This document shows, piece by piece, positions 7,032 to 12,251 of a stretch of 12,251 bases of DNA. Position 1 is the stretch's first letter, and the number at the start of each line of letters is the position of its first letter. The position numbers and the translations under genes were made by a program. The DNA is from Opitutia bacterium UBA6410 (GTDB lineage: Bacteria; Verrucomicrobiota; Verrucomicrobiia; Opitutales; Intestinicryptomonadaceae): the NCBI GenBank assembly GCA_002437405.1, contig DJPO01000060.1, forward strand, positions 61,302 through 73,552, given 5' to 3'. Under the pieces are notes generated by a model that worked only from the letters and a program-made list of their open reading frames with translations, was not told the origin of the DNA and made no database searches.

Positions 7032-8098
7032 AAGACCTCGACACGATAATCGAAACGGCTTTTAGAAAAAACGCCTCCGACATTCACCTGCGCGACGGCG
7101 CGAAAGCGAGAATCAGAATCGACAACTCGCTCGCCGAATTTCCCGACTTGCCGACGGTAAATATGCAGTCGCTCGTCGACGAAATTTTCGACTATCTGAC
7201 CGAGGACGAGCGCAACGCAATGCTCGCGCTTCGCAAGGCGGGCAAGGATATGGACTGCGCGTTCTCGAATATTTCGGGAATCAGGCTCAGGGCGAATATC
7301 TACAAAACCCAAGGCGGGCTTTGCGCCGCGCTGCGCATAATCCGCCCCGACAGGCTGTCGGCGGGGGAAATCGGGCTGCCGTTTTCGGTGACGGACGTTT
7401 GCAACAAAAAGAGCGGGCTTTTTCTGATAACGGGCGCAAACGGAATGGGGAAATCGACGACGATTGCCGCGCTTATCGACATTATGAATTCGACGCGGCA
7501 GGTTCATATTCTGACGATTGAAAACCCGATTGAACACGTTTTCAAAAGCCGCAAGGCACTCATCACGCAAAGGGAGGTCGGCACGCATACGCCCGACTTT
7601 TACAGCGCGCTGCGCTCGAGCGTCCGCGAAAATCCCGACGTTATAATTGTCGGCGAATTGCGCGACTTGGAGACAACCCGCACGGCAATCGAGCTTGCCG
7701 AAACGGGGCATTTGGTAATCGCCTCACTGCACACCCGCACCGCGATTTCGACAATCGACAGGCTCATCGGGCAATTCCCTTCCGCCGAGCAACAGCAAAT
7801 CAGAATGATGATTTCCGAAAGTCTAATCGGGGTTCTGAGCCAGACGCTTTTGGTGCGCAAATCGGGCGGGCTCGTCGCGGCATTCGAAGTGCTGATTGCA
7901 ACTCCCGCGGTGAGGAATCTGATTAGGGAGCAAAAAATTCCGCAGATAAAAAGCCTTATGCAAACGGGCAAAAATATCGGTATGTTCACCTTGGACGACT
8001 CGCTGCTCGGCTTGGCGGAATCGGGGACGGTTTCGGCGGAAGAGGCACTTTCTAAATCGCAGTCGCGGGACGAATTGGCGGCGAGAATCAACGCTTAG
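7028..8098 (+). CDS. pilT: PilT-type twitching/retraction ATPase
   Basis: The product is a 356-residue cytosolic hexameric ATPase of the GspE/PilT secretion family. An N-terminal PAS-like domain carries ASDIHLRDG at 16-24. Walker A GANGMGKST is at 136-144 (Met where Ser is usual, GxxGxGKS kept), the Asp box TIENPIEHV at 163-171, Walker B with E210 in VGELRD, and the His box TGHLVIASLHT at 226-236. The block AVRNLIREQKIP at 294-305 matches the AIRNLIRE signature of true PilT and separates it from PilB/GspE, which have an extra N-terminal domain and a cysteine zinc site absent here. PilT disassembles type IV pili. No pilB, pilC or pilin gene is in the window; its only partner is rsmD, with which it shares an ATGA overlap. 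A PilU-like or unrelated secretion role is possible. Confidence 0.9.
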   Translation: MKDLDTIIETAFRKNASDIHLRDGAKARIRIDNSLAEFPDLPTVNMQSLVDEIFDYLTEDERNAMLALRKAGKDMDCAFSNISGIRLRANIYKTQGGLCAALRIIRPDRLSAGEIGLPFSVTDVCNKKSGLFLITGANGMGKSTTIAALIDIMNSTRQVHILTIENPIEHVFKSRKALITQREVGTHTPDFYSALRSSVRENPDVIIVGELRDLETTRTAIELAETGHLVIASLHTRTAISTIDRLIGQFPSAEQQQIRMMISESLIGVLSQTLLVRKSGGLVAAFEVLIATPAVRNLIREQKIPQIKSLMQTGKNIGMFTLDDSLLGLAESGTVSAEEALSKSQSRDELAARINA

Positions 8099-8113
8099 AA
8101 AACAACGCATAAA

Positions 8114-8136
8114 AAACGCCAAGCGAATCGGCGTTT
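8114..8136 (-). terminator. Hairpin with minus-strand T-tract
   Basis: AAACGCC (8114-8120) pairs with GGCGTTT (8130-8136) across a 9-nt loop. On the minus strand the stem runs into six T residues, as in a Rho-independent terminator. On the plus strand the T-run is only three bases long. It may back up the stronger hairpin at 8230-8254 in stopping argA transcripts before they enter pilT. Confidence 0.4.
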
Positions 8137-8154
8137 GGCGGCGGATTTTCGGCG

Positions 8155-8182
8155 AATTTTTCGGAGGAAAAATTTTTCTTTT
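8155..8182 (+). terminator. Possible pilT terminator, AT-only stem
   Basis: AATTTTTC (8155-8162) and GAAAAATT (8167-8174) form an 8-bp stem around a GGAG loop, followed by TTTCTTTT. It is placed about 57 nt after the pilT stop. The stem is almost all A-T, so stability is doubtful. Confidence 0.35.
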
Positions 8183-8221
8183 AAAAGTGAATTTTTATTC
8201 CGCAAAAAAACTTTTCAGGGT

Positions 8222-8254
8222 GAAAAATTCCCCGAGAAAAAGATTTTTTCGGGG
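8222..8254 (-). terminator. Terminator for argA (minus strand)
   Basis: CCCCGA (8230-8235) pairs with TCGGGG (8249-8254). The stem continues inward through a G-T wobble and four A-T pairs to a 3-nt loop. Read on the minus strand, the GC-rich stem is followed by AATTTTTC, a short U-tract. It lies about 90 nt beyond the argA stop. Confidence 0.55.
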
Positions 8255-8341
8255 CGCAACAACGCCAAGCGGATAATCTTCATTCTCCAGCCCTACCGCG
8301 CAATGCGGATATTTTCAACCGCCCAAACGCTCGGATAAAAA

Positions 8342-9655
8342 TTAGAGGGTTTTAAGGAAAACTTTGGAGTTGCGCCCGCTTGCCGCGTATTTTTCAAACC
8401 TTTGCGCGGGCAATGTGTCGGCGGAAACTTCGGTGAATCCGCACACGTCCGTGAAAAACGGCGCGCTCTTCGTGCTGAGGCAAAATAGGCGTTTGTAGCC
8501 GCGCTTGCGGGCTTCGCGCTCGATGAATTCGACCATTCGCGTGCCGACGTTGTTGCCCTGATAAAACGGCTGGACGTGCAGGCTGGCAAGCTCCGCCGCG
8601 CCGTCGCCGATGTCCAGAAGGCTCACGATTGCGATTATGCTCGAATCCATTTCGTAGACGAAATAACTGCCGATTTTCGAGCGGATTTCGTCCAAAGAGC
8701 GGTAGACGAGGTTCTGCGTGCGCGCCGATACCATCGAAATGTGGTAAATGGAATTTGCGTCGTCGGCTGTGGCGTTGCGGATTTTTTGATATTCGTCCGC
8801 GTAAATCATTGTGCCGCAACCTACTTTGTCGAATAGCTCGGTGAGCAGGCACGCGAACTCCTCGCCGTCGAGAATGTGTGCACGCTGTGTGCGCGTGCTG
8901 TCGAGCGCATTGAGCGCGTAGCGGCACTTGGACATAAGCTCGGGCTTGACTGCCTGCGGATTTTTTTCGATTAGCTCGCGCAATTCGTCAACGGGGAAAG
9001 CCTTGGGGTGCGGGTTGTCCACCAAAATGCTCGCCGAGGACGTCAAATATATGAGCTTAGTTGCCCGCAACCCCTCGGCGACTTCCGACGCCAAGAGGTC
9101 GGAATTTATTCTGAAAATCCGCCCGCGCCGATTCACGGCAATCGGGGTGAGAACGGGAATCATTCCGAGCGACAAAAGGTCGGAAATCGCCTTGAAGTCG
9201 ATTTTCTCGGTCTTGCCCGCGTTGAGGTAGTTTACGCCCGAAATAATCCCCACTTCCGTTGCGCGCACGACGTTTGCGAGCACGCAGCGCAAATCGCGCG
9301 TCGAAAAAGTGTCGGCGATTGCCTGTGCGACGAATCCCGCGATTTTGCGCGAAAGCGAAAGGGTTGCGTCGTCCACGGGGTTTTCGCCGTGAACGTCGCT
9401 GATTGTAATTCCGCGCTCCCGCGCGCCGTCGACCAACTGTTTGCCGATTCCGTGCACGAGCACCACGTTGATACCCAGACTGCGCAGAACGGCGATGTCG
9501 GTGACGACGTTCGCAAAATTTTCGCCCGCGATAATAGCGCCGTCGAGCGCGATTACGAAAGTCTGGTTGCGGTAGAGCGGAACATACTCAAGAATCCCGC
9601 GCAAATCGGACGCCTTCAGGCTGACTTTGCGGATATTGGTATTGGTTTTTTCCAT
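8342..9655 (-). CDS. argA: N-acetylglutamate synthase, amino-acid kinase plus GNAT fusion (ArgA type)
   Basis: This enzyme makes N-acetylglutamate from glutamate and acetyl-CoA, the first committed step of arginine synthesis. The 437-residue product matches E. coli ArgA (443) in length and order. An amino-acid-kinase-like domain (about 15-285) includes RNQTFVIALDGAIIAGENFA at 29-48, VVLVHGIGKQLVD at 64-76 and RINSDLLASEVAEGL at 182-196. The GNAT acetyltransferase domain (about 290-437) includes LASLHVQPFYQGNNVGTRMV at 356-375, whose QGNNVG is the acetyl-CoA pyrophosphate loop, and GFTEVSADTLP at 406-416. The kinase-like domain in this family binds feedback arginine rather than phosphorylating. 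I chose ATG 9655 over longer in-frame options up to 9832 because it matches the family start and has a GGAAA site upstream and a TATAAT further on. No other arginine gene is in the window. Confidence 0.92.
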   Translation of the reverse strand: MEKTNTNIRKVSLKASDLRGILEYVPLYRNQTFVIALDGAIIAGENFANVVTDIAVLRSLGINVVLVHGIGKQLVDGARERGITISDVHGENPVDDATLSLSRKIAGFVAQAIADTFSTRDLRCVLANVVRATEVGIISGVNYLNAGKTEKIDFKAISDLLSLGMIPVLTPIAVNRRGRIFRINSDLLASEVAEGLRATKLIYLTSSASILVDNPHPKAFPVDELRELIEKNPQAVKPELMSKCRYALNALDSTRTQRAHILDGEEFACLLTELFDKVGCGTMIYADEYQKIRNATADDANSIYHISMVSARTQNLVYRSLDEIRSKIGSYFVYEMDSSIIAIVSLLDIGDGAAELASLHVQPFYQGNNVGTRMVEFIEREARKRGYKRLFCLSTKSAPFFTDVCGFTEVSADTLPAQRFEKYAASGRNSKVFLKTL

Positions 9656-9685
9656 AATCGGGATTTCCGAGTTTTTTGTTGTTTT

Positions 9686-9714
9686 ATTATACCTCTCGTG
9701 CGCGCGGGTGTTTG
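9686..9714 (-). promoter_or_regulatory. Candidate argA promoter with consensus -10
   Basis: On the minus strand a perfect TATAAT occupies 9691-9686. At 17-nt spacing the -35 reads CAAACA (9714-9709), a poor match. Transcription would start near 9679 and give a leader of about 24 nt before ATG 9655. It lies 72 nt or more beyond the efp stop, supporting argA as an independent unit. Confidence 0.45.
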
Positions 9715-9727
9715 TTCTTAACGGCAA

Positions 9728-9768
9728 GGCGGCGGAGATTTTCGGCAAAAGAAAAAACGTCCGCCGCC
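9728..9768. repeat. Inverted repeat between efp and argA
   Basis: Perfect 9-bp GC-rich arms GGCGGCGGA (9728-9736) and TCCGCCGCC (9760-9768) enclose a 23-nt loop. On the minus strand the loop contains TTTTTTCTTTT. The T-tract lies inside the loop rather than after the stem, so this is not a standard terminator. It sits just upstream of the argA -35 region and just after the efp stop. Confidence 0.55.
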
Positions 9769-9785
9769 CGCTTAAAGCGCAATTA

Positions 9786-10343
9786 TTACGCTCTGCTGAT
9801 GTAGGTGTTGTCTTCCGTGCGAACCTTGACAACGTCGCCCTGCTTTATGAAAAGCGGCACTTGGATAACGACGCCGTTTGCGAGGGTTACGGGCTTGGTC
9901 GGAGCGGAGGAAGTGTCGCCCCTGACGCCTTCTGCTGCTTCGGCGACCTTAATTTCCATATTGTTGGGCAGTTCGATGGAAACGGGGCTGCCGTCGACAA
10001 AAAGAATGTTGTACTGGACGCCTTCGACCAGCCACTTGATGTCGTCGCCGATTGTGTCCTGCATCAAAACGATGTCGTCGTAGGTTTCGGGGTCGATGAA
10101 GTGGTAGTGGTCGCCGTCGACATACGAGAATTCAAAGGGTTTGTTTGTGGTGTGGCAGAATTCGACGGAGTCGGTGGAGCGGAATTTTACCGCCGTCGAG
10201 GAGTTGTTGGAAAGGTTTCTGAGGACTGTCTGCACGAAGCCCGCCTGTCTGCCCTGAGTGCGGTGAAGCATGCTCATAACGGCGTGCGGTGTGCCGTTGT
10301 ACATTATTACTCTGCCTTTTCTGATATCGGTTGGAGATGCCAT
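9786..10343 (-). CDS. efp: Translation elongation factor P
   Basis: EF-P binds the ribosome between the P and E sites and relieves stalling at proline runs. The 185-residue product has the three-domain pattern: a KOW-like domain (MASPTDIRKGRVIMYNG onward), a middle OB domain (about 66-128) and the C-terminal OB domain with the signature GDTSSAPTKPVTLANGVVI. It ends in TYISRA. Counting back from the shared LRNL block, the residue equal to E. coli K34, the lysylated tip, is R32 in TQGRQAGF. An arginine there is typical of EarP-rhamnosylated EF-P, but the surrounding PGK/PGR pattern is missing. No modifying enzyme (EarP, EpmA/B) is in the window. There is no visible Shine-Dalgarno before ATG 10343; a TTGACC box lies about 60 nt upstream. 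pyrD is upstream on the same strand with an 88-bp gap. Confidence 0.96.
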   Translation of the reverse strand: MASPTDIRKGRVIMYNGTPHAVMSMLHRTQGRQAGFVQTVLRNLSNNSSTAVKFRSTDSVEFCHTTNKPFEFSYVDGDHYHFIDPETYDDIVLMQDTIGDDIKWLVEGVQYNILFVDGSPVSIELPNNMEIKVAEAAEGVRGDTSSAPTKPVTLANGVVIQVPLFIKQGDVVKVRTEDNTYISRA

Positions 10344-10380
10344 ATTATTTCTGTTTTCGTTTTATTTTTGAGAGTTTAAA

Positions 10381-10408
10381 AAGCTACCTAAAACCGCAAA
10401 GCGGTCAA
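10381..10408 (-). promoter_or_regulatory. Candidate efp promoter
   Basis: On the minus strand TTGACC (10408-10403) is followed after 16 nt by TAGCTT (10386-10381). The -10 keeps only the T-A...T positions. The start would be near 10374, giving a leader of about 30 nt. It overlaps the small hairpin at 10393-10405. Confidence 0.4.
10389..10405 (-). terminator. Small hairpin after pyrD, possible weak terminator
   Basis: ACCGC (10393-10397) and GCGGT (10401-10405) pair around a 3-nt loop. On the minus strand the stem runs into four T residues. It is 27 nt after the pyrD stop and overlaps the efp -35 box. The stem is only 5 bp, so termination would be leaky at best. Confidence 0.3.
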
Positions 10409-10431
10409 CAATTTTCTTCGTTTTCGCGGAG

Positions 10432-11505
10432 TTATACCCAGTCGCTATCCCGCCAGAGAAGCGAGTTTGCAATCGAGCGCGCAAAGAATGGCCCGCGGTA
10501 TATCATGCCCGAGTAAATCTGAACCAAGCTCGCGCCCGCGTTGAGCATTTCGCCCGCACGCTTTACGTCCGTAATCCCGCCGACGCCGATAATCGGGAGT
10601 TTCCCCTCGGTCGCCTTCGAAATGTATTTGACGATTTCGACGGATTTTTCGAAGAGCGGCTTGCCGCTAAGTCCGCCCGTGCGTTCGAATTCGGGGCGGT
10701 TTTCGGGGCGCGAGACTGTCGTGTTTGTCGCGCAAATGCCGTCGAGTTTCAGTTCGGTGAGAATCGACAAAATCGCGTCGATGTCCTCGAAAGTCAAATC
10801 GGGTGCGATTTTCAAAATAATCGGAATGCGCCCGACTCCGAGCTTCTTCGCCCTGTCCTCGTTAGCCTTCGAGACCGTCCCCAAAAGGTTGGGCAGAAAA
10901 TCCTTGCCCTGCAATTTGCGAAGCTCGGGCGTATTGGGGCTACTGACGTTGATGACGAAAAAGTCCGCAAAATTGGCGAGCGCGTTGAAGCTGAAGAGAT
11001 AGTCGTTGGCGGCCTCCTCGAGCGGCGTTACTTTCGACTTCCCGATATTTATGCCGAGCGGGCATTTTTTCGTGATGTCGCGGTGTCCGTCGAGAACCTT
11101 TGCCAAGCGCGCGGCGATTTGCTCCGCCCCGTCGTTGGGGAATCCGCAACCGTTGACGATTGCCTCGTCTTTGGGATACCTGAAAATCCTCGGGCGCGGA
11201 TTGCCCGCCTGCTTGAGCATCGAAACCGTGCCTATCTCGACGTGTCCGAAGCCGAATGCCGCCGCCCCGCGCCAAGCGTAGGCGTCTTTGTCGAAGCCCG
11301 CAGCAAGCCCCACGCGGTTGGGAAATTCCAACCCGAAAACCTTTACCGGATTGGGCGTTTTCACGAGATTCAAATACTCCATTGCCGAGCGCAGCGGGGG
11401 AACTGCGCCGACGATTGTCATGGCCTTGAGAGCCAGTTCGTGCATTGTCTCGGGGTCTTGCGTGAAGAGGACGGGACGGATAATATTTTCGTAGAGGGAG
11501 TCCAT
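10432..11505 (-). CDS. pyrD: Dihydroorotate dehydrogenase, class 2 (quinone)
   Basis: PyrD oxidises dihydroorotate to orotate in de novo pyrimidine synthesis, passing electrons from FMN to membrane quinones. The 357-residue length and the N-terminal helical extension (MDSLYENIIRPVLFTQDPE, about 1-45), which holds the quinone tunnel, mark class 2. FMN and substrate blocks are GLAAGFDKD at 66-74, EIGTVSMLKQAGNPRPR at 90-106, NGCGFPNDG at 118-126, GVGGI at 307-311 and YSGMIYRGP at 331-339. The catalytic base of class 2 enzymes is serine, here S189 in NVSSPNTP; class 1 would have cysteine. It is divergent from prs, which makes the PRPP used in the next step of the pathway. No Shine-Dalgarno is visible; a TATAAA-type promoter precedes it. 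Confidence 0.97.
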   Translation of the reverse strand: MDSLYENIIRPVLFTQDPETMHELALKAMTIVGAVPPLRSAMEYLNLVKTPNPVKVFGLEFPNRVGLAAGFDKDAYAWRGAAAFGFGHVEIGTVSMLKQAGNPRPRIFRYPKDEAIVNGCGFPNDGAEQIAARLAKVLDGHRDITKKCPLGINIGKSKVTPLEEAANDYLFSFNALANFADFFVINVSSPNTPELRKLQGKDFLPNLLGTVSKANEDRAKKLGVGRIPIILKIAPDLTFEDIDAILSILTELKLDGICATNTTVSRPENRPEFERTGGLSGKPLFEKSVEIVKYISKATEGKLPIIGVGGITDVKRAGEMLNAGASLVQIYSGMIYRGPFFARSIANSLLWRDSDWV

Positions 11506-11527
11506 TTTTTAATAAAATTGGCGCGTA

Positions 11528-11555
11528 TTTATATACATTCCCGACAAATCCGCAA
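11528..11555 (-). promoter_or_regulatory. Candidate pyrD promoter
   Basis: On the minus strand TTGCGG (11555-11550) and TATAAA (11533-11528) are separated by 16 nt. The -10 matches 5 of 6 positions and the -35 matches 3 of 6. The expected leader is about 16 nt, with no Shine-Dalgarno before ATG 11505. Confidence 0.45.
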
Positions 11556-11600
11556 GATAAAAGAAAGCCGTCGCAAACCTCCGACTTCCTCCATTTATCC

Positions 11601-11628
11601 TTGACTTGAATCAATCCGCGGATAAGGT
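11601..11628 (+). promoter_or_regulatory. Candidate prs promoter with overlapping palindrome
   Basis: TTGACT (11601-11606) is followed after 16 nt by TAAGGT (11623-11628), another weak T-A...T -10. The start would be near 11635, leaving a leader of about 30 nt. A perfect 10-bp palindrome, ATCCGCGGAT (11614-11623), occupies the spacer, and TTATCC (11595-11600) with GGATAA (11620-11625) flank the -35 as an inverted repeat. A repressor could bind here, but none is identified. Confidence 0.35.
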
Positions 11629-11664
11629 CGGAAAAAGAATTGTTTTTCTCAAAAAAACGCGAGT

Positions 11665-12251
11665 ATGAAAATAGATAATCTGAAAATATTTACGGGCAGA
11701 GCCCACCCCGCCCTTGCGCAGTCTATCTGCAAAGAACTGTCGATGCCCATCGGCAATGCAGTCGTGGAATCTTTCCCCGACAGCGAAACGTTCGTAAAAA
11801 TCATCGACCATATCAGAGGCGACGATGTTTTTATTATCCAGCCCACGAGCAAGCCCTCCAACGAAAGCGTAATGGAGCTGCTCATTATGATAGACGCCGC
11901 CCGTAGAGCCTCCGCAAAGCGCATTACCGCAGTTCTCCCGTTCTTCGGATACGCCCGCCAAGACAGAAAAGACCAGCCCCGCGTGCCGATTACCGCGAAG
12001 CTCATTGCCAACCTCTTGGTTGCCGCAGGCGCGAACCGCGTTTTGACGCTCGACTTGCACGCGACACAAATTCAGGGCTTCTTCGACATTCCCTGCGACC
12101 ACCTCTATGCGTCGCCCGTAATTTACGACTACCTCGAAGGTCAATCGTACATCGACAATCTGACGGTTTTCTCGCCCGACGTTGGCGGACTCAAGCGCGC
12201 GCAGAGCTATGCGACGCTTTTCGACTGCCCGCTCGGCTTTATCGCAAAGCG
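11665..12251 (+). CDS. prs: Ribose-phosphate pyrophosphokinase, N-terminal part
   Basis: Prs makes PRPP from ribose 5-phosphate and ATP, feeding purine, pyrimidine, histidine and NAD synthesis. The frame is open from ATG 11665 to the right edge, giving 195 complete codons of a family usually near 315. Visible family blocks are FPDSETFVKI at 37-46, FIIQPTSKPSNESVMEL at 56-72, PFFGYARQDRK at 92-102 with the ATP-binding Arg-Gln-Asp, PRVPITAKL at 105-113, TLDLHATQIQGFFD at 128-141 with H132, and SPDVGG at 170-175. The ribose-phosphate loop (DDMIDTAGT type) lies outside the window. No good Shine-Dalgarno is seen; GAGT directly precedes the ATG. It is divergent from pyrD, with 159 bp between the starts. 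Confidence 0.96.
   Translation, partial: MKIDNLKIFTGRAHPALAQSICKELSMPIGNAVVESFPDSETFVKIIDHIRGDDVFIIQPTSKPSNESVMELLIMIDAARRASAKRITAVLPFFGYARQDRKDQPRVPITAKLIANLLVAAGANRVLTLDLHATQIQGFFDIPCDHLYASPVIYDYLEGQSYIDNLTVFSPDVGGLKRAQSYATLFDCPLGFIAK

Larger units (their letters stand above)
8099..8341. other. AT-rich convergent intergenic region with hairpins, no gene
   Basis: This 243-bp gap separates convergent pilT and argA. It holds three hairpins (listed separately) and an 11-bp direct repeat, AACGCCAAGCG, at 8115-8125 and 8261-8271. A small GC hairpin, CCGC-N5-GCGG, is at 8297-8309. A 67-codon frame on the plus strand (8135-8338) is dominated by Phe, Lys and Arg from A/T runs and has no recognisable domain or start signal, so I do not call it. 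Confidence 0.6.

Noticed and set aside
8111..8309. Possible CRISPR-like or multi-copy repeat array in the pilT-argA gap
   Set aside because: Only one 11-bp repeat pair occurs and there are no regularly spaced units. The other signals are ordinary stem-loops.
8135..8338. 67-codon plus-strand frame in the gap after pilT
   Set aside because: Its sequence is low-complexity Phe/Lys/Arg from A/T runs. It overlaps the candidate terminators, and it has no domain.
9008..10379. Two plus-strand frames (237 and 250 codons) opposite argA and efp
   Set aside because: Both are antisense to clearly identified genes, and the second spans the argA promoter and the end of efp, which no real gene would be expected to do.
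11506..11664. Possible riboswitch or leader RNA between pyrD and prs
   Set aside because: The predicted leaders on both sides are only about 16 and 30 nt, too short for a structured riboswitch. Only palindromic DNA elements are visible.

Overview
The window looks like ordinary chromosomal core sequence from a Gram-negative bacterium. Outer-membrane lipid A genes (lpxD, an lpxR-like gene) sit beside housekeeping genes (prs, pyrD, efp, rsmD, phoH). My best guess is a Verrucomicrobiota member, possibly an Opitutae/Puniceicoccales relative. That rests on the style of the EF-P sequence, the secreted GH99/WbsX-like protein at the left edge and the HIT-phoH-HD-phosphodiesterase order. It is inference from memory, not a search. 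Coding density is high, no tRNA, rRNA, IS element, phage gene or CRISPR array was seen, and no gene stands out by composition as recently acquired.

Layout. (1) 1-341, minus: 5' end of a secreted GH99/WbsX-like protein running off the left edge. (2) 478-5329, plus: a tightly packed four-gene unit of HIT-family nucleotide phosphorylase/hydrolase, PhoH-like ATPase, a 7TM HD-domain phosphodiesterase (PgpH-like) and lpxD. Gaps are 2 nt, an 11-nt overlap and 1 nt, and the unit ends at a strong bidirectional terminator. (3) 5401-6423, minus: a convergent LpxR-type lipid A deacylase. (4) 6435-8098, plus: rsmD and a PilT-type ATPase joined by an ATGA overlap. The rsmD start codon is only 11 nt from the divergent lpxR start. 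(5) 8099-8341: the longest unassigned gap inside the window (243 bp), AT-rich with several hairpins. (6) 8342-11505, minus: argA-type N-acetylglutamate synthase, efp and pyrD, each with its own candidate promoter, so probably not one operon. (7) 11665-end, plus: prs, divergent from pyrD and running off the right edge.

How the genes fit together. LpxD builds lipid A and the convergent LpxR-like enzyme would trim it at the cell surface. The HIT and HD proteins belong to families that degrade nucleotide signals (diadenosine polyphosphates and c-di-AMP respectively). Prs makes PRPP, which pyrimidine synthesis consumes downstream of PyrD. ArgA starts arginine synthesis. EF-P and RsmD serve translation.

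I did not find a convincing undescribed system. The best leads are an EF-P with arginine at the modification position and an atypical loop, a PgpH-like c-di-AMP phosphodiesterase fused into an envelope operon, an orphan PilT coupled to rsmD, and TTGAC-type promoter boxes in front of genes that lack clear Shine-Dalgarno sites, one of which predicts a leaderless rsmD mRNA.
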